Below are positions 1-11,521 of a DNA stretch of 64,000 nt, one piece after another; position 1 is the first letter of the stretch, and every line of letters starts with the position of its first letter. Source of the DNA: Cervus elaphus (lineage: Eukaryota; Chordata; Mammalia; Artiodactyla; Cervidae); the NCBI RefSeq assembly GCF_910594005.1, contig NC_057828.1:5902235-5966234 (forward strand), in the 5' to 3' direction. The translations under genes were made by a program, and so were the position numbers. Under the pieces are notes generated by a model. It was not told the DNA's origin and made no database searches. It saw only the letters and a program-made list of their open reading frames with translations.

Positions 1-670
1 TCACCTCCACTCCAGTAAGGTACTCACAACCAAGGCCGTTCCTTAGACCTTTTCACGACTCGGATTTACTCCTGTCTGGAAGACAAAACCTCTAATATCC
101 CACGTTCTAAGCACAGTTTCGGTTCTTTTAATGCCCTCTTTACTTTCTTCCTTTTACACATGTTCCCTTGCCTTCCCACAGTACCTTTGTGCTCAGTCGC
201 TTCGGCCGTGTCTGACTCTTGGCAACCTTTAGCCTCTTGACTTTCCTCCTAATCTACCGCTTGTTTCGCTTCCTGCACCTCTCTGCCCAAACTCTTGGCC
301 TGTGACTTTATCCCCGCACTAACCAAGATTCCAGTCCATGTGTCCTCAGCTGTTACCCTATTGCAAGCTCCACTTGGAATTCAACTGCCCACCTTTTCTG
401 CTCCAATGCCCAGAAAAACTTCATACCAAGCCATTGTAGGAATTAAATAAGTCGATGCCCCTATCATTCACACTCCAGTCTTCCACAGGCCTCTTTCTGT
501 GTCTGTAGTCACTCTCAGCAGCAGACCATCATTATTCCAAGAGAAAATAAAGGCCGTAAGTAAGGCACCACCTTGACCTAGAATGCCTTCACTGCAGTCT
601 CCCTATGCCTACTGTTACAACATTGTCTACATTTTCTGTCTCTCTTTCCTCCTATCCACAGTTACATTTT
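1..670. other. Intergenic, no gene recognised
   Basis: Pyrimidine-rich sequence with no coding signal. A short Bov-A-like fragment lies at about 189-228. The rest may be the 5' part of the old L2 copy that is clearer from about 880. Confidence 0.4.
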
Positions 671-684
671 CATGTTCTCATGCT

Positions 685-858
685 TACTGGTTCCTCACCA
701 GGCTCCTCTGTCCATAGGTTTCTCCAGGCAAGAATACTGGAGTAGGTTGACATTTCCTCCTCCAGGGGATCTTCCTGACCCAGCAATTGAACCCTTGTCC
801 CTTATGTCTCCTGCATTAGCAGGCGGGTTCTTTACCACTAGTGCCCCCTGGGAAGCCC
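685..858 (-). repeat. Bov-tA SINE
   Basis: Reverse-complement Bov-tA: Bov-A body (AGGCTCCTCTGTCCAT, CAAGAATACTGGAG) at left and tRNA-like head ending CTGGGAAGCC at right. Confidence 0.85.
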
Positions 859-1764
859 TTCTGAAATCTTCCTCAAATCAATGATCTCTTCTTCCCTGTA
901 TTTTCAAGCTTCACCCTCTTCCAGTTCTTTCCCTAAAGCCTATAATGAAGTTAAAGAATTCTGCCTTAAAAAAAAAAAAAAGCCCCATGCCAACCCCCCA
1001 CCCCAATTACCTCATCACCACTTTCTCCTTCCTTTCACTTCAAGTTGCTTAAAGGAAGGCCTTATGTCCTCGGCGTGTCTAATCCCTTATTTCCAGTTAC
1101 TCACAATCTGGTTTGTGTTCCCTCACCTCCTTGAAAATGGTTAGAATTCTTCTGACAAAAATAAACATTTATTTCCAGGTTGCCAAATCCAGGAGACCAT
1201 CTTCTGTCTCACCTTAGGTGACCCTCTCTCCTCCCTGCAATGGGTGCCCCATTTCTTTCACCCTCTGCACCCTAGCCATCCTGAAAACCCTACAGTTGAT
1301 TATCCTTTGTGCCTGTGGCCCTCTTGGCCTGAAGAATCCTTTTCTCTTTTCTTCTTCAGTTCTCCTTGAAATCACAGCCCAGGAAGAAGCCCTCCTCACT
1401 GGCCGCGTGCCCCATGTCTATCGCTGTTACAGGACTCACCGTGTATGAGAGCTCACTTTCCTATTTCCCTGGACTGAAACTCCTTGGGAACAGGAACTCT
1501 CTTTTAAATCTACTTGTTTGTCCAGGATTTGACACAGTTGGCCACCACAACCTGCCTGGAGCTTTTTTCCCCCCAGGCCTTCATGACACCACATTCCCCT
1601 GGTTTATCTCCCACTTCACTGGCTATTGCTTCTTAAACTCTTGGGTTACAACTTCTCTGCTTAACCTCAAAATGTTGGAGTATTTCAACTCCACCAAACT
1701 CCGCTCTGGCCTGGTTCTGTACACTCTCTGCGTACTCTCTGCCTACTCTCCCTAGGCAAACCCC

Positions 1765-1968
1765 TCTACCATTTTATTTTTTTTAATGTTTAGTTATTCA
1801 CTGGTGCTGCAACTGGTCTTAGCTGCCGCACGTGGGGTCTTTCATTGTCGTGTGCAGGCTTAGCTGCCTGCAGCGCGTGTGATCTCAGTTCCCTGACCTC
1901 CCAACTAGGTATCAAACCCATGTCCCCTGCATTTCCAGGCAGACTCTTCATCCCTGAACCACCAGGCA
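1765..1968 (-). repeat. CHR-type tRNA-Glu SINE inside L2
   Basis: T-rich left end (poly-A of the minus copy) and a right end reading, on minus, CTTGCCTGGTGGTTCAGGG, the CHR-family tRNA-Glu head. L2 sequence continues on both sides. Confidence 0.75.
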
Positions 1969-2282
1969 AGTGCTTCCTCCATTGTTTTAAATATCATCCA
2001 CATGCTGCCGGTTCCCAAGTTTCTATTTGAGTCTGACCTCTCCCCTGGGCTTCAGATGCACAGATCCAACTGCCTACTCCTTGTAGGCAGGACACAGTGG
2101 CAGCATGGACCAGGTGGCAGGATAGGTGGAAAGAGGGTATATCTGGAGGGAGGGCGATCCAACTGACTGTGAGAAATGGAAATCTAGGGTGACTTTTGGG
2201 TTAGGATGACCAACAATCTCTGTTTGCCTGAGGCAGAGGGGTTTCCTGGGGCGTGGAGTTATCAGAGCTAAAACCAGGACAA

Positions 2283-2445
2283 AAGTGAAAGTGTCAGTTG
2301 CCCAGTCATGTCCGACTCTTTATGACCCCAGGGACTGTAGCCTACCAGGCTCCTCTGTCCATGGAATTCTCCAGGCAAGAATACTGCAGTGGGTAACCAT
2401 TCCCTTCGCCAGGAGATCTTTCCCAACCCAGAGTCCCAGGCAAAG
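2283..2445 (-). repeat. Bov-A/Bov-tA SINE
   Basis: Starts GTGAAAGTGTCAGTTGCCC then the standard Bov-A body in reverse orientation; the tRNA head is missing or diverged. Confidence 0.8.
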
Positions 2446-3194
2446 CAGGACAGTTGGTCATACTACTCCTAGGTTTGGGGGGCCAAGAAATGGGGTGATT
2501 GTTAACTGGACCATATTCTGAGATAACGAGGACTCAGGGAAAACTAATTTAAAGATGTATTAAGTTTGAGATGCTTCTTAAACATCATCTTCCTCCTTGT
2601 CACCAAACATAGTAAAGCTGACTCATTGTAATTTTTCCTTCTTATTCATGTGATCAGTCTCTGAGTCCTGTCAACCATAATACCTTCATGACTCCCCAAC
2701 TCCCGTTTTCCAGTCTAGCCATCTCTCTGGTTGAGCTTATTGCTTCATACCTATACTTGTACAAGAACATTCTACTTGATCTCTCTCTTCTGGCTTCTGC
2801 TCAGTTCAGTCCAGCCACCAAATGACTCAAGAGCTATTCCAAAAGAACCAGTCTGATCATGTCACTGCCTTGCTGGCTTGACACTTTATGTAGAAGGAAA
2901 CAGACCAAATTGCTTAGCATGGCTTTCAAAGTACTGTCTCATTCAGTCCCTACATAACAAACCTATCCTCCATCCCATAGAACCTATACCCAGTTTGACC
3001 AGCTTATTAGTCATTTCTCCAACATGCTCTCTATATTCTTCCATTTCTACCTTTTCTCTAAACCCATTTTTTTCTACTTGAAGTGTCCTTTACCTCCCTA
3101 TCCTTTAACTTCTCTCTTCCTCCAACATTCACCTGATCAAGCGTACTTATTTTTCAAACTCCAACCCCATTTCTATTAATATTTACTGAAACAA

Positions 3195-3345
3195 TGAGTG
3201 AAGCATCATAGTTAAAAGTATGGACTCTGGAACCAATCGGGGTTTAACTCCCAGTTCTCCACCATTCCCTACTTGTAGAACCTTGGTTAGGTTACTGTGT
3301 GTCAGGTCCCTCATCCATAAATTGGGAGATATATACACATATCAC
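3195..3345 (+). repeat. MIR SINE
   Basis: MIR tRNA-like head and core: AAAAGTATGGACTCTGGAACC, then the GGTTACTG/CCTCATCCATAAA block in the usual order. Confidence 0.75.
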
Positions 3346-3355
3346 ATAATATACA

Positions 3356-4378
3356 CTCAGTTCAGTTCAGTTCAGTCAGTCGCTCAGTCGTGTCCGACTC
3401 TTTGCGGCCCCATGAATCGCATCACGCCAGGCCTCCCTGTCCATCACCAGCTCCCGGAGTTCACTCAAACTCATGTCCATCGAGTCGATGATGCCATCCA
3501 GCCATCTCATCCTCTGTCGTCCCCTTCTCCTCCTGCCCCCAATCCTTCCAAGCATCAGGGTCTTTTCCAATGAGTCAACTCTTCGCACGAGGTAGCCAAA
3601 GTACTGGAGTTTCAGCTCCAGCATCAGTCCTTCCAATGAATACCCAGGACTGATCTCCTTAAGGATGGACTGGTTGGATCTCCTTGCAGTCCAAGGGACT
3701 CTTAAGAGTCTTCTCCAACACCACAGTTCAAAAGCATCAATTTTTCAGTGCTCAGCTTTCTTCACGGTGCAACTCTCACATCCATACATGACTACTGGAA
3801 AAACCATAGCCTTGACTAGACGGACCTTTGTTGGCAAAGTAACGTCTCTGCTTTTTAATATGCTATTTATGTTGGTTATAACTTTCCTTCCAAGGAGTAA
3901 GTGTCTTTTAATTTCATGGCTGCACTCACCATCTGCAGTGATTTTGGAGCCCAAGAAAACAAAGTCTGTTACTATTTCCATTGTTTCCCCATCTATGTGC
4001 CATGAAGTGATGGGACTGGATGCCATGATCTTAGTTTTCTGAATGTTGAGCTTTAAGCCAACATTTTCACTCTCCTCTTTCACTTTCATCAAGAGCTTTT
4101 TAGTTCCTCTTCGCTTTCTGCCATAAGGATGGTGTCATCTGCATATCTGAGGTTATTGATATTTCTCCCGGCAATCTTGATTCCAGCTTGTGCTTCTTCC
4201 AGCCCAGCGTTCTCATGATGTACTCTGCATATAAGTTAAATAAGCAGCGTGACAATATACAGCCTTGACGTACTCCTTTTCCTATTTGGAACCAGTCTGT
4301 TGTTCCATGTCCAGCTCTAACTGCTGCTTCCTGACCTGCATACAGGTTTCTTAAGAGGTGGGTCAGGTGGTCTGGTTG
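3356..4378 (-). repeat. BovB (RTE) LINE 3' fragment
   Basis: About 1.02 kb of BovB in reverse, from its 3' end (TTCAGTTCAGTTCAGTC) through reverse-transcriptase C-terminal sequence (MKVKEESENVGLKLN, ILKSRDVTLPTKVRLVKAM). It is 5' truncated and broken by several frameshifts, so not active. BovB is ruminant-abundant and thought to have reached ruminants by horizontal transfer. Confidence 0.93.
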
Positions 4379-4379
4379 G

Positions 4380-4565
4380 TATTATTATGTGTCAAATATG
4401 GTACTAAAAACTTTTCATACATTATCTAATTTAGTCCTCCCAACTTCTCTGAGAGGTATTATTATTATTCAAATTTTAGGTATGACCCCTTAATAGTCAA
4501 GTAAGTTCCTCAACGGCACACAGCTGGTGGAAATGGAAAACTGGAATTCAAGCCCAAGTCTGTCT
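4380..4565 (-). repeat. MIR SINE
   Basis: Minus MIR: ATTATCTAATTTAGTCCTCCC, then CACACAGCTGGTGGAAATGG and the AAGCCCAAGTCTGTCTGG end. Confidence 0.7.
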
Positions 4566-4920
4566 GGATCAGTGCCTAGGTTTCCTTCATAGCACTGGAA
4601 AGAGCCCTGGGAGGGAAACAAGAGAGGTCTGATCCTTTAAACTTCTGCTTAGATGGAACAGGCAGCGAAGACTGTGTGCTCTGGAAGGAGTACAGAGAAA
4701 CACAGAATCATGAGGAAGTAACACTAGGATCAGAGTCAAAGGGAGGTGATGAACCAGTATATAACCCTTGAAGTGAAAAGAAATAACTGATACATTATAC
4801 ATGGTTATGATCTTAATAGCAATATCAGGTTATATTCCCAATAGCAGTGTCAGAATTGTTACTAGGAAAGGTAAACTGAAACTGTTAACTTGAGGAGACA
4901 AATGCTGTGTGTAACATTTT

Positions 4921-4960
<40 letters not shown>
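4921..4960 (+). repeat. (GT)n microsatellite
   Basis: Twenty GT-type dinucleotides with one TT interruption near the start, flanked on both sides by TGTAACATTTT-like sequence. Confidence 0.95.
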
Positions 4961-4962
<2 letters not shown>

Positions 4963-5115
4963 CATTTTAACTCCAAGGAACCTAGCACAAAATCAGGGAC
5001 TCAAAGAGTTTAAGAGCTGGGCAAGAAAATGGAGTGACATCTTTAGAGTACCGAAAGAAAAAAAATTAACCTAGAATTCTTTGGCTAGTGAAAATATCAT
5101 TCAAAAATAAAGTGT

Positions 5116-5280
5116 TAGCCCACACTCTGGAGCCCGTGAGCCAGAACTACTGAGGCTGCATGCCACAACTACTGAACCTGTTGCGCTTTCTAGAGCCTGT
5201 GCTCTGCAGCAAGAGAAGCGACCACAATGAGGAGCCTGAGCACTGCAGCTAGCACAAGCCCACACACCGCGATGAAGTCC
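5116..5280 (+). repeat. CHR-type SINE, 3' part
   Basis: GAGCCTGTGCTCTGCAGCAAGAGAAGC and related CHR body without the tRNA head; abuts the next BovB. Confidence 0.75.
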
Positions 5281-5283
5281 TCA

Positions 5284-6356
5284 TTGTTGTCCCGTCGTTC
5301 AGTCATGTCTGACTCTGCGACCCCATGGACTGCAGCATGTAAGGCCTCCCTGTCCATCACCAACTCCCGGAGCTTGCTCAAACTCGTGTCCATTGTGTCA
5401 GTGATGCCATCCAACCATCTCACCCTCTGTCGTCCCCTTCACCTCCTGCCTTCAATATTTCCCAACATCAGGGTCTTTTCCAAGGAGTCAGCTCTTCACA
5501 TCTGGTGGCCAAAGTATTGGAGCTTCAGCGTCAGTCCTTCCAATGAACACCCAGGACTGATCTCCTTTAGCATGGATGGGTTGGATCTCCTTGTAGTCCA
5601 AGGGACTCTCAAGAGTCTTCTCCAACACCACAGTTCAAAAGCATCAATTCTTCTGCGCTCAGCTTTCTTTATAGTCCAACTCTCACATGCATACATGACT
5701 ACTGGAAAAACCATAGCTTTGACTAGATGGACCTTTGTTGGCAAAGTAATGTCTCTGCTTTTTAATACACTGTCCAGGTTTGTCATAGCTTTTCTTCCAA
5801 GGAGCAAGCGTCTTTTAATTTCATGGCTGCAGTCACCATCTGCAGTGATTTTGGAGCCCAAGAAAACAAAGTCTGTTACTATTTCCATTGTTTCCCCATC
5901 TATGTGCCATGAAGTGATGGGACTAGATGCCATGATCTTAGTTTTCTGAATGTTGAGCTTTAAGCCAACATTTTCACTCTCCTCTTTCACTTTCATCAAG
6001 AGGCTCTTTAGTTCTTCTTCACTTTCTTCTATAAGGGTGGTGTCATCTGCATATCTGAGGTTATTGATATTTCTCCCGGCAATCTTGATTCCAGCTTGTG
6101 CTTCATCCAGCCCAGCATTTCACATAATGCACTCTGCATATAAGTTAAATAAGCAGGGTGACAATATACAGCCTTGACGTACTCCTTTCCCAATTTGGAA
6201 CCAAGTCTGCTGTTTCATGTCCAGTTCTAACTGCTGCTTCTTGACTTGCATACAGGTTTCTCAGGAGGCAGGTATGGCAGTTTGGTATGCCTATCTCTTT
6301 AAGAATTTTCTAGTTTGTCGTGATCCACACAAAGGCTTTAGCGTAGTCAATGAAGT
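5284..6356 (-). repeat. BovB LINE 3' fragment, second copy
   Basis: Same orientation and nearly the same span as the copy at 3356-4378; a longer intact stretch translates as the BovB RT C terminus (to residues like CESWTIKKAERRRIDAF). 5' truncated in the RT region. Confidence 0.93.
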
Positions 6357-6698
6357 CTGTGTGTGTACACACATGAAATGGTATAATATTATTTAAAGAT
6401 CTACTGTGATGAGTTAACCTATACATTTAAACATTACAATAGCCACAAAAATGAAATCAGATAAAGAGGTATAGCTGATAGGTTAATAGTATAGATAAAA
6501 TCACAAAAAAATACTCAATCCAAAAGAAGGTAAGAAAAGAGAGAAAAAAATGAAATCAAATAGGACATAAAGAAAACAAAGAGCAAGATAGTAAATTTAA
6601 ATTCAACTCTATTGATAATTACATTAAATATAAGTGGTCTAAATACTCCCAATTAAAAGGCAGACATCATCATATTGGGTTTTAAAAATACAACTGTA

Positions 6699-6975
6699 TG
6701 GACTTCCCTGGTGGTGCAGTGGATAGGTATCCACCTGTCAATGCAGGGAACGTGTGTTCAATCCCTGGTGTAGGAAGAGTCCACATTCCGTGAAACAACT
6801 AAGCCCACACACCACAGCTACTGAACCCGTTGCTGCAACTATGAAGCCCACACCCCAGAGCCTGTGCTCCACAGCAAGAGAAGCCGCTGCAATGAGAAGC
6901 CTGAGCTCCACAATGAAGAGTAGCCCCCGCTTGCCATAGCTAGAGAAAACCTCCAGGCAGCAACAAATATCCCAA
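6699..6975 (+). repeat. CHR-type SINE
   Basis: Begins GGACTTCCCTGGTGGTGCAG (tRNA-Glu head) and carries the full CHR body with AAGAGAAGCCGCTGC and AGTAGCCCCCGCTTGCC. Confidence 0.9.
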
Positions 6976-7031
6976 AATTTAAGGTGGTTTGTTTTGGTGT
7001 GTTTTTTTTTTTTAAAGAAAGCAACTATAAC

Positions 7032-7232
7032 AGGCTTCCCCAGTGGCTCAGCAGCAAAAAATTCACCTGACATGCAGGAGAAGTGGTTTCAATCCCTGGA
7101 TTGGGAAGATCCCCTGGAGAAGGAAATGGCAACCCACTCCAGTATTCTTGCCTGGAAAATCCCGTGGGCAATGGAGTCTGGCAGGCTGCAGTCCACGGAG
7201 GTCACAAAGAGTTGGACACAACTGAGCAACCA
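7032..7232 (+). repeat. Bov-tA SINE
   Basis: GGCTTCCCCAGTGGCTCAG head, then the Bov-A body ending GTTGGACACAACTGAGCAAC. Confidence 0.9.
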
Positions 7233-7288
7233 AACAATAGAAAGCAGCTATATGTTGTCTACAGGAAACCTACTTTCAATATGAGGAC

Positions 7289-7434
7289 TATACAGTCCAT
7301 GGAATTCTCCGGGCCAGAACACTGGAATGCAAAGAAGCCGTTCCTTTCTCCAGGAGATCTTCCCAACCCATGAGTCAAACCCAGATCTCCCGCAGTGCAT
7401 GTGGGTTCTTTACCAGCTGAGCCACCAGGGAAGC
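7289..7434 (-). repeat. Bov-tA SINE, truncated
   Basis: Right end CTTTACCAGCTGAGCCACC and AGGGAAGCC is the reverse tRNA head; the body is cut at the left. Confidence 0.88.
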
Positions 7435-8040
7435 CTAAATAAAAGGACAGGTGGGGTTAAAAATAAAAGTATGGTCAAACTTACAGCTATGGCAGTGTGA
7501 CAAGATTGTCAACCCACCAAAAGCAAACATAAAACTGGACAAACTGTCAAAAAGAAATATCTCAGAGCTCTGGAAAAGAACCAAAGGTGGATCCCCCAAT
7601 ATAAGGAGTATTTATTCTTGAAAAACTGCTAGAGCTTTGGGTATAAAGTAATAAAGAAAGTGGGTTTCTCAACCTCAGAACATGACATTTGGGACTGGAT
7701 ACATCTTTGTTGGTGAGGGATTGGAAAATATCTGGAGCTGTATGAAAATGAAATTACGACACGTGAACACCTTTGAGAAGCAGCTAGAGCAGTGTTTATA
7801 GGGAAATTTATAGCATTGGGTAGTTACATTAGAAGAAAAGAAAGGTTTTGAATCAGTGCTTTAAGTTCCACCTTAAGAAATTTGAATGACAGAGAAGACA
7901 TCACCAATCCTAATGACCAGGAAACGATGCTTGCTTGCTTTCACAACTTCTGTTCAAAAAGGTGCTAATGTCTAACCAGTACAATAAGATAAGAAAAAAG
8001 AAATAAAAGCCATATACTGTTACTATTCAGAGATATGATG

Positions 8041-8312
8041 TGCTGCAGCCGCTGCTAAGTCGCTTCAGTTGTGTCCAACTCTGTGCGACACCATAGACGG
8101 CAGCCCACCAGGCTCCTCTGTCCCTGGGATTCTCCAGGCAAGAACACTGGAATGGGTTGCTATTTCCTTCTTCAATGCATGCATGCATGCTAAGTCTCTT
8201 CAGTCGTGTCCGACTCTGTATGACCCCATAGATGGCAGCCCACCACCCTCCTCTGTCCAAAGGATTCTCTAGGCAAGAATACTGGAGTGGGTTGCAATTT
8301 CCTTCTCCAAAA
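8041..8312 (-). repeat. Bov-A2 SINE (dimer)
   Basis: Two Bov-A monomers in tandem, each with AAGTC(G/T)CTTCAGT and CAAGAA(C/T)ACTGGA, joined near a GCATGCATGCATGC stretch at 8177-8190. Confidence 0.9.
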
Positions 8313-8741
8313 TAAGATCATCTATGTAAAAATTCTAGGGTCACAGGATACGAGATCAATATACCAAAATAAATATATGTATATGAAAAACTATGAAACG
8401 TTGGTGATAGAAAAATTTTAAAGCCTAAATGAATGGAGAAATGTACTCTGTTTTTTGATCAGAAGACAATATTGCTAAGGTGTCAATGTTCTAAAGTCAG
8501 TCTATAAAGTCAGCGCAATCCCATTTAATACCTTAGTTAAGTTTTTTTTGTAAGAATTAAGCTGCTTCTAAGATTGAAAGAGAAATGCAAAGATCTACAA
8601 GGGCCAAAACTATGTTGAAAAAGAACAAAGTGATTTCAGGACTTACTATAAAGTTAACAGTAATCAAGACAGTGTAGCATTTATGTAAGGACAGAGATAC
8701 AGATCACTGAAACAGAAATTGAAATAGTATATAATCAGCTG

Positions 8742-8874
8742 ATTTTTTTTTTTTTTTTTTTTGCCCACACATACAGCAAGCCTATAGGGATCTTAGTTCC
8801 CTGACCAGGGATGGAACCCATGCCCCCTGCATTGGAAGCATGGCATCTTAACCACTGGACTGCAAGGGAAATCT
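8742..8874 (-). repeat. CHR-type SINE
   Basis: Poly-T start, AGTTCCCTGACCAGGGATGG and a right end that on minus reads as the CCTTGCAGTCCAGTGGTTAAG head. Confidence 0.88.
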
Positions 8875-8994
8875 CAATATAGTCAATTGATTTTTAACAA
8901 AGATGTCAAGGTTACTTTTCAAGAATTTATTATCTGTGTGTAAAAACATCAATCTCAAAACCTTACTTCATATCATATACAAAAATTAACTCAG

Positions 8995-9195
8995 GGACTT
9001 CCCAAAGTGGTCTGGTCCCTAAGACTCTGAGCTCCCAATGCAGGGGGGCCTGGGTTCAGTCCCTGGTCATGGAACTAAGATCCCACATGCTGCGGGGCAA
9101 TTAGGCCCTGTGCCACAGCTGGAGAAGCACCGCAGTGAAGAGCCTGTGCCACAGTGCAGACCCGGAACAGCCAAATAATAAATAAATTAAGTCCA
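8995..9195 (+). repeat. CHR-type SINE
   Basis: GGACTTCCCAAAGTGGTCTGG head, GGAACTAAGATCCCACATGC body and a short (AATA)n tail. Confidence 0.88.
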
Positions 9196-10290
9196 CTTGA
9201 AAACAAACAAACAAACAAAAAGCTAACTCAAAATGGATCACTGACTTAAATGTCAAAATTAGAACCATGTCCAGAAAAAGAAATAAGCAAAAATGTTTAT
9301 GACTTTGCATTAGAGAAAGATTTATGAGGTGGGCAATAAAAAAAGCACAGACCATAGAAGAAAAATCGATAAATTGGACTTCAGAAACATTAAAATTTTT
9401 GCTCTTCAAATAACATTAAGAAAATGAAAAGGCAAGCTACTGACTAGGAGAAGATATTTTATATATACACACACACAATTTGGTTTAAAAAATGGACGAA
9501 AGGTTTGAACACATACTTCACGATATCATTAAACATCAAGGAAATAAAAATTTACACTAAAATAAGATGTCACTACAAACCCACTAGAGTAGCTAAACTT
9601 AAAAAGATTTATAATGTAAAGTGTTGGCAAGGGTGTGAAACAACTGGATCTCTCATACTGGCTGCCAAGTGGAACAGCCACTTTGGAAAACTGGGAGTTT
9701 TCTTATAAAGTTTTATATATATATGTATAGTTATCACTTTATCCAGCATATCATTCTTAAATCTATCCAAAAGGAATGAAAATGTACATCTACAGAAACA
9801 CTTATATGCAAATGTTCATAGCAATTTTAATCACAATAGCCATAAATTATAAACAAACCAACCATCCATCAACTAGTGAATGAATAAATAAATTGTGGTA
9901 TACTCATACAATGGAATGCTACTCAGCAACAAAAAAGAATGGACTGCTGATATACTAAACAGCACAGATGACTCTCAAAGCATTGCACTGGTAAAAAAAG
10001 CCAAACACAAAAGGGCACATACTATATATATGACACCATTCTTAAAAATTCTAGAAAAGGTGAAACAATGATAAAAAGCAGAGCAATGACTGCCAAAAGC
10101 TGGAGGTTGGAGAGGCGGCTGAACAGAAAAGAGTGTAAGGTAACTTTTTGGAGTGATGGAAATGCTCTATATTTTTATTGTGGTAGTGTTTACATGACTG
10201 TACACAAATCTTAAAGCTCATTGAATTTTATACTGAAAATTGGAGAATTTTATTTATATATAAAGTATACCTCAATAAGCTGATTGAAAA

Positions 10291-10924
10291 AAAAGTCCTT
10301 AACTAGGAAAATTGGATATGAATAATATCCTGCCTAATGAAGAAGTACCTTTCATAATACTGATCAAATTTCAATAAACCTCATGGTATCACTTGAAAGA
10401 TCAGTAATGAAGACATAATATCAACTGATTTAAAACCTTAGGTGTAAAGTCACCACTAGTAATACTAGCTTCTCAAAATATCTCAAGTATTAAAAATAAA
10501 AATTATGTTTATATTGAAGACAGACCTTTTCACATATTTAATTGCTTCTTTGAAACACATGAATTAGTAAATTACTCAGTTGTTGTGCGGGGTAGGGAGC
10601 CTATCCATTGGAAGAAGGAGACTTTGGAAATTGTAACTTGAGTTAAAGAAAAGTATATTGTGCACCCAAGACATTCTGGTCCCTGTGCGGAGGACCCCTC
10701 CACCAAAGAGGTGACAATCTACAGGAAGAAATGGAATTGCAAACATAATTACAATTCAGTGTGCTGAACAGTGATCGGAACGTGTACAGGGCCCTGTCAC
10801 AGTGAAGACATGACAGTGAGCTCTGAGGATGTAGAGGTGGCGTCATCAGAGAAGCCTTCAGAGGACAGATGAAACCTGATCACAGAAGGCAAATATTCCC
10901 AAGGGACCCTGAGGGGGCTCTATG
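10291..10924. other. Intergenic, unassigned sequence
   Basis: No repeat family or coding signal recognised. The segment 10640-10860 is more GC-balanced than its surroundings but has no open frame of note. Confidence 0.4.
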
Positions 10925-11168
10925 CTCAGTGGTAAGAAGAGATACTGGAGAGAATGAAATCTTGTTTGTGACAACCTGGGACCTAGGGGGCATTGAGCTA
11001 AATGAAATAAGTAAAGACAAATATTGTATGCTGTCTCTTATATGTGAAATCTTAAAAACAACAACAAAAACTGAATAAAAACAAGCTCAAAGATACAGAT
11101 ATCAGATTGGTGATTGCCAGAGAAGAGCATGAGAGTGGAAGAATGGGTGAACTGATTTTTTTTTTTAG
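10925..11168 (+). repeat. L1 3' end fragment
   Basis: GAGCTAAATGAAATAAGTAAAG and CTTATATGTGAAATCTTAAA are classic L1 3' terminal sequence; it ends in a T/A-rich tract. Confidence 0.7.
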
Positions 11169-11305
11169 CTTAAATAAATTTAATACTTTTTAACAACTGC
11201 TTGAGAAAAAAGGAAAAATGAGGAACACTGGCTAATGTAACTGTCATCCTATCTGAAAGAACCTGGGAAATTAATTGCAAGAAAATGTACCTGCTTCACC
11301 CTATG

Positions 11306-11521
11306 GGGGTTTCCCTGCTGGCTCAGATGGTAAAGAATCTGCCTGCAATGCAGGAGACCAGGGTTCGATCCCTGGGTCAGGAAGATCCCCTGGAGAAGAA
11401 AATGGCAACCCACTCCAGTATTCTTGCCTGGAGAATTCCATGGACAGAGGAGCCTGGCAGGCTACAGTCCATGGGGTCACAAAGAGTCGGACATCACTGA
11501 GTGACTAACACTTTCACTTTC
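11306..11521 (+). repeat. Bov-tA SINE, near full length
   Basis: Complete and little diverged: head TTTCCCTGCTGGCTCAGATGG, CAGGAGACCAGGGTTCGATC, end ACTAACACTTTCACTTTC. Confidence 0.95.

Larger units (their letters stand above)
880..3185 (+). repeat. Long L2 LINE remnant, interrupted by two SINEs
   Basis: Degenerate but collinear L2 landmarks: a start block near 1040 (AAGTTGCTTAAA), GCCAAATCCAGGAGACC near 1183, TTTGACACAGTTGGCCACC near 1528, CATGACACCACATTCCCCTGG near 1582, then after a CHR SINE CTGACCTCTCCCCTGGGC near 2033, and GATCATGTCACTGCC near 2856. No open frame remains. Confidence 0.6.
6360..10290 (+). repeat. Old L1 (L1M type), split by at least six SINEs
   Basis: L1 ORF2-like pieces in sense order separated by SINEs: AAAGGCAGACATCATCATAT near 6657, GCAGCTATATGTTGTCTACAGG near 7245, RT/downstream segments 7440-8030 and 8320-8740, then the 3' part 9215-10290 with GTATACTCATACAATGGAATG near 9897. 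Heavily decayed, no functional frame. Confidence 0.65.

Noticed and set aside
3376..6177. Long frames resembling reverse transcriptase
   Set aside because: Parts of truncated, frameshifted BovB copies, not genes.
11306..11380. tRNA-like sequence (GGTTCGATCC box)
   Set aside because: It is the tRNA-derived head of a Bov-tA SINE. The same applies to all CHR and Bov-tA heads in the window; no independent tRNA gene was found.
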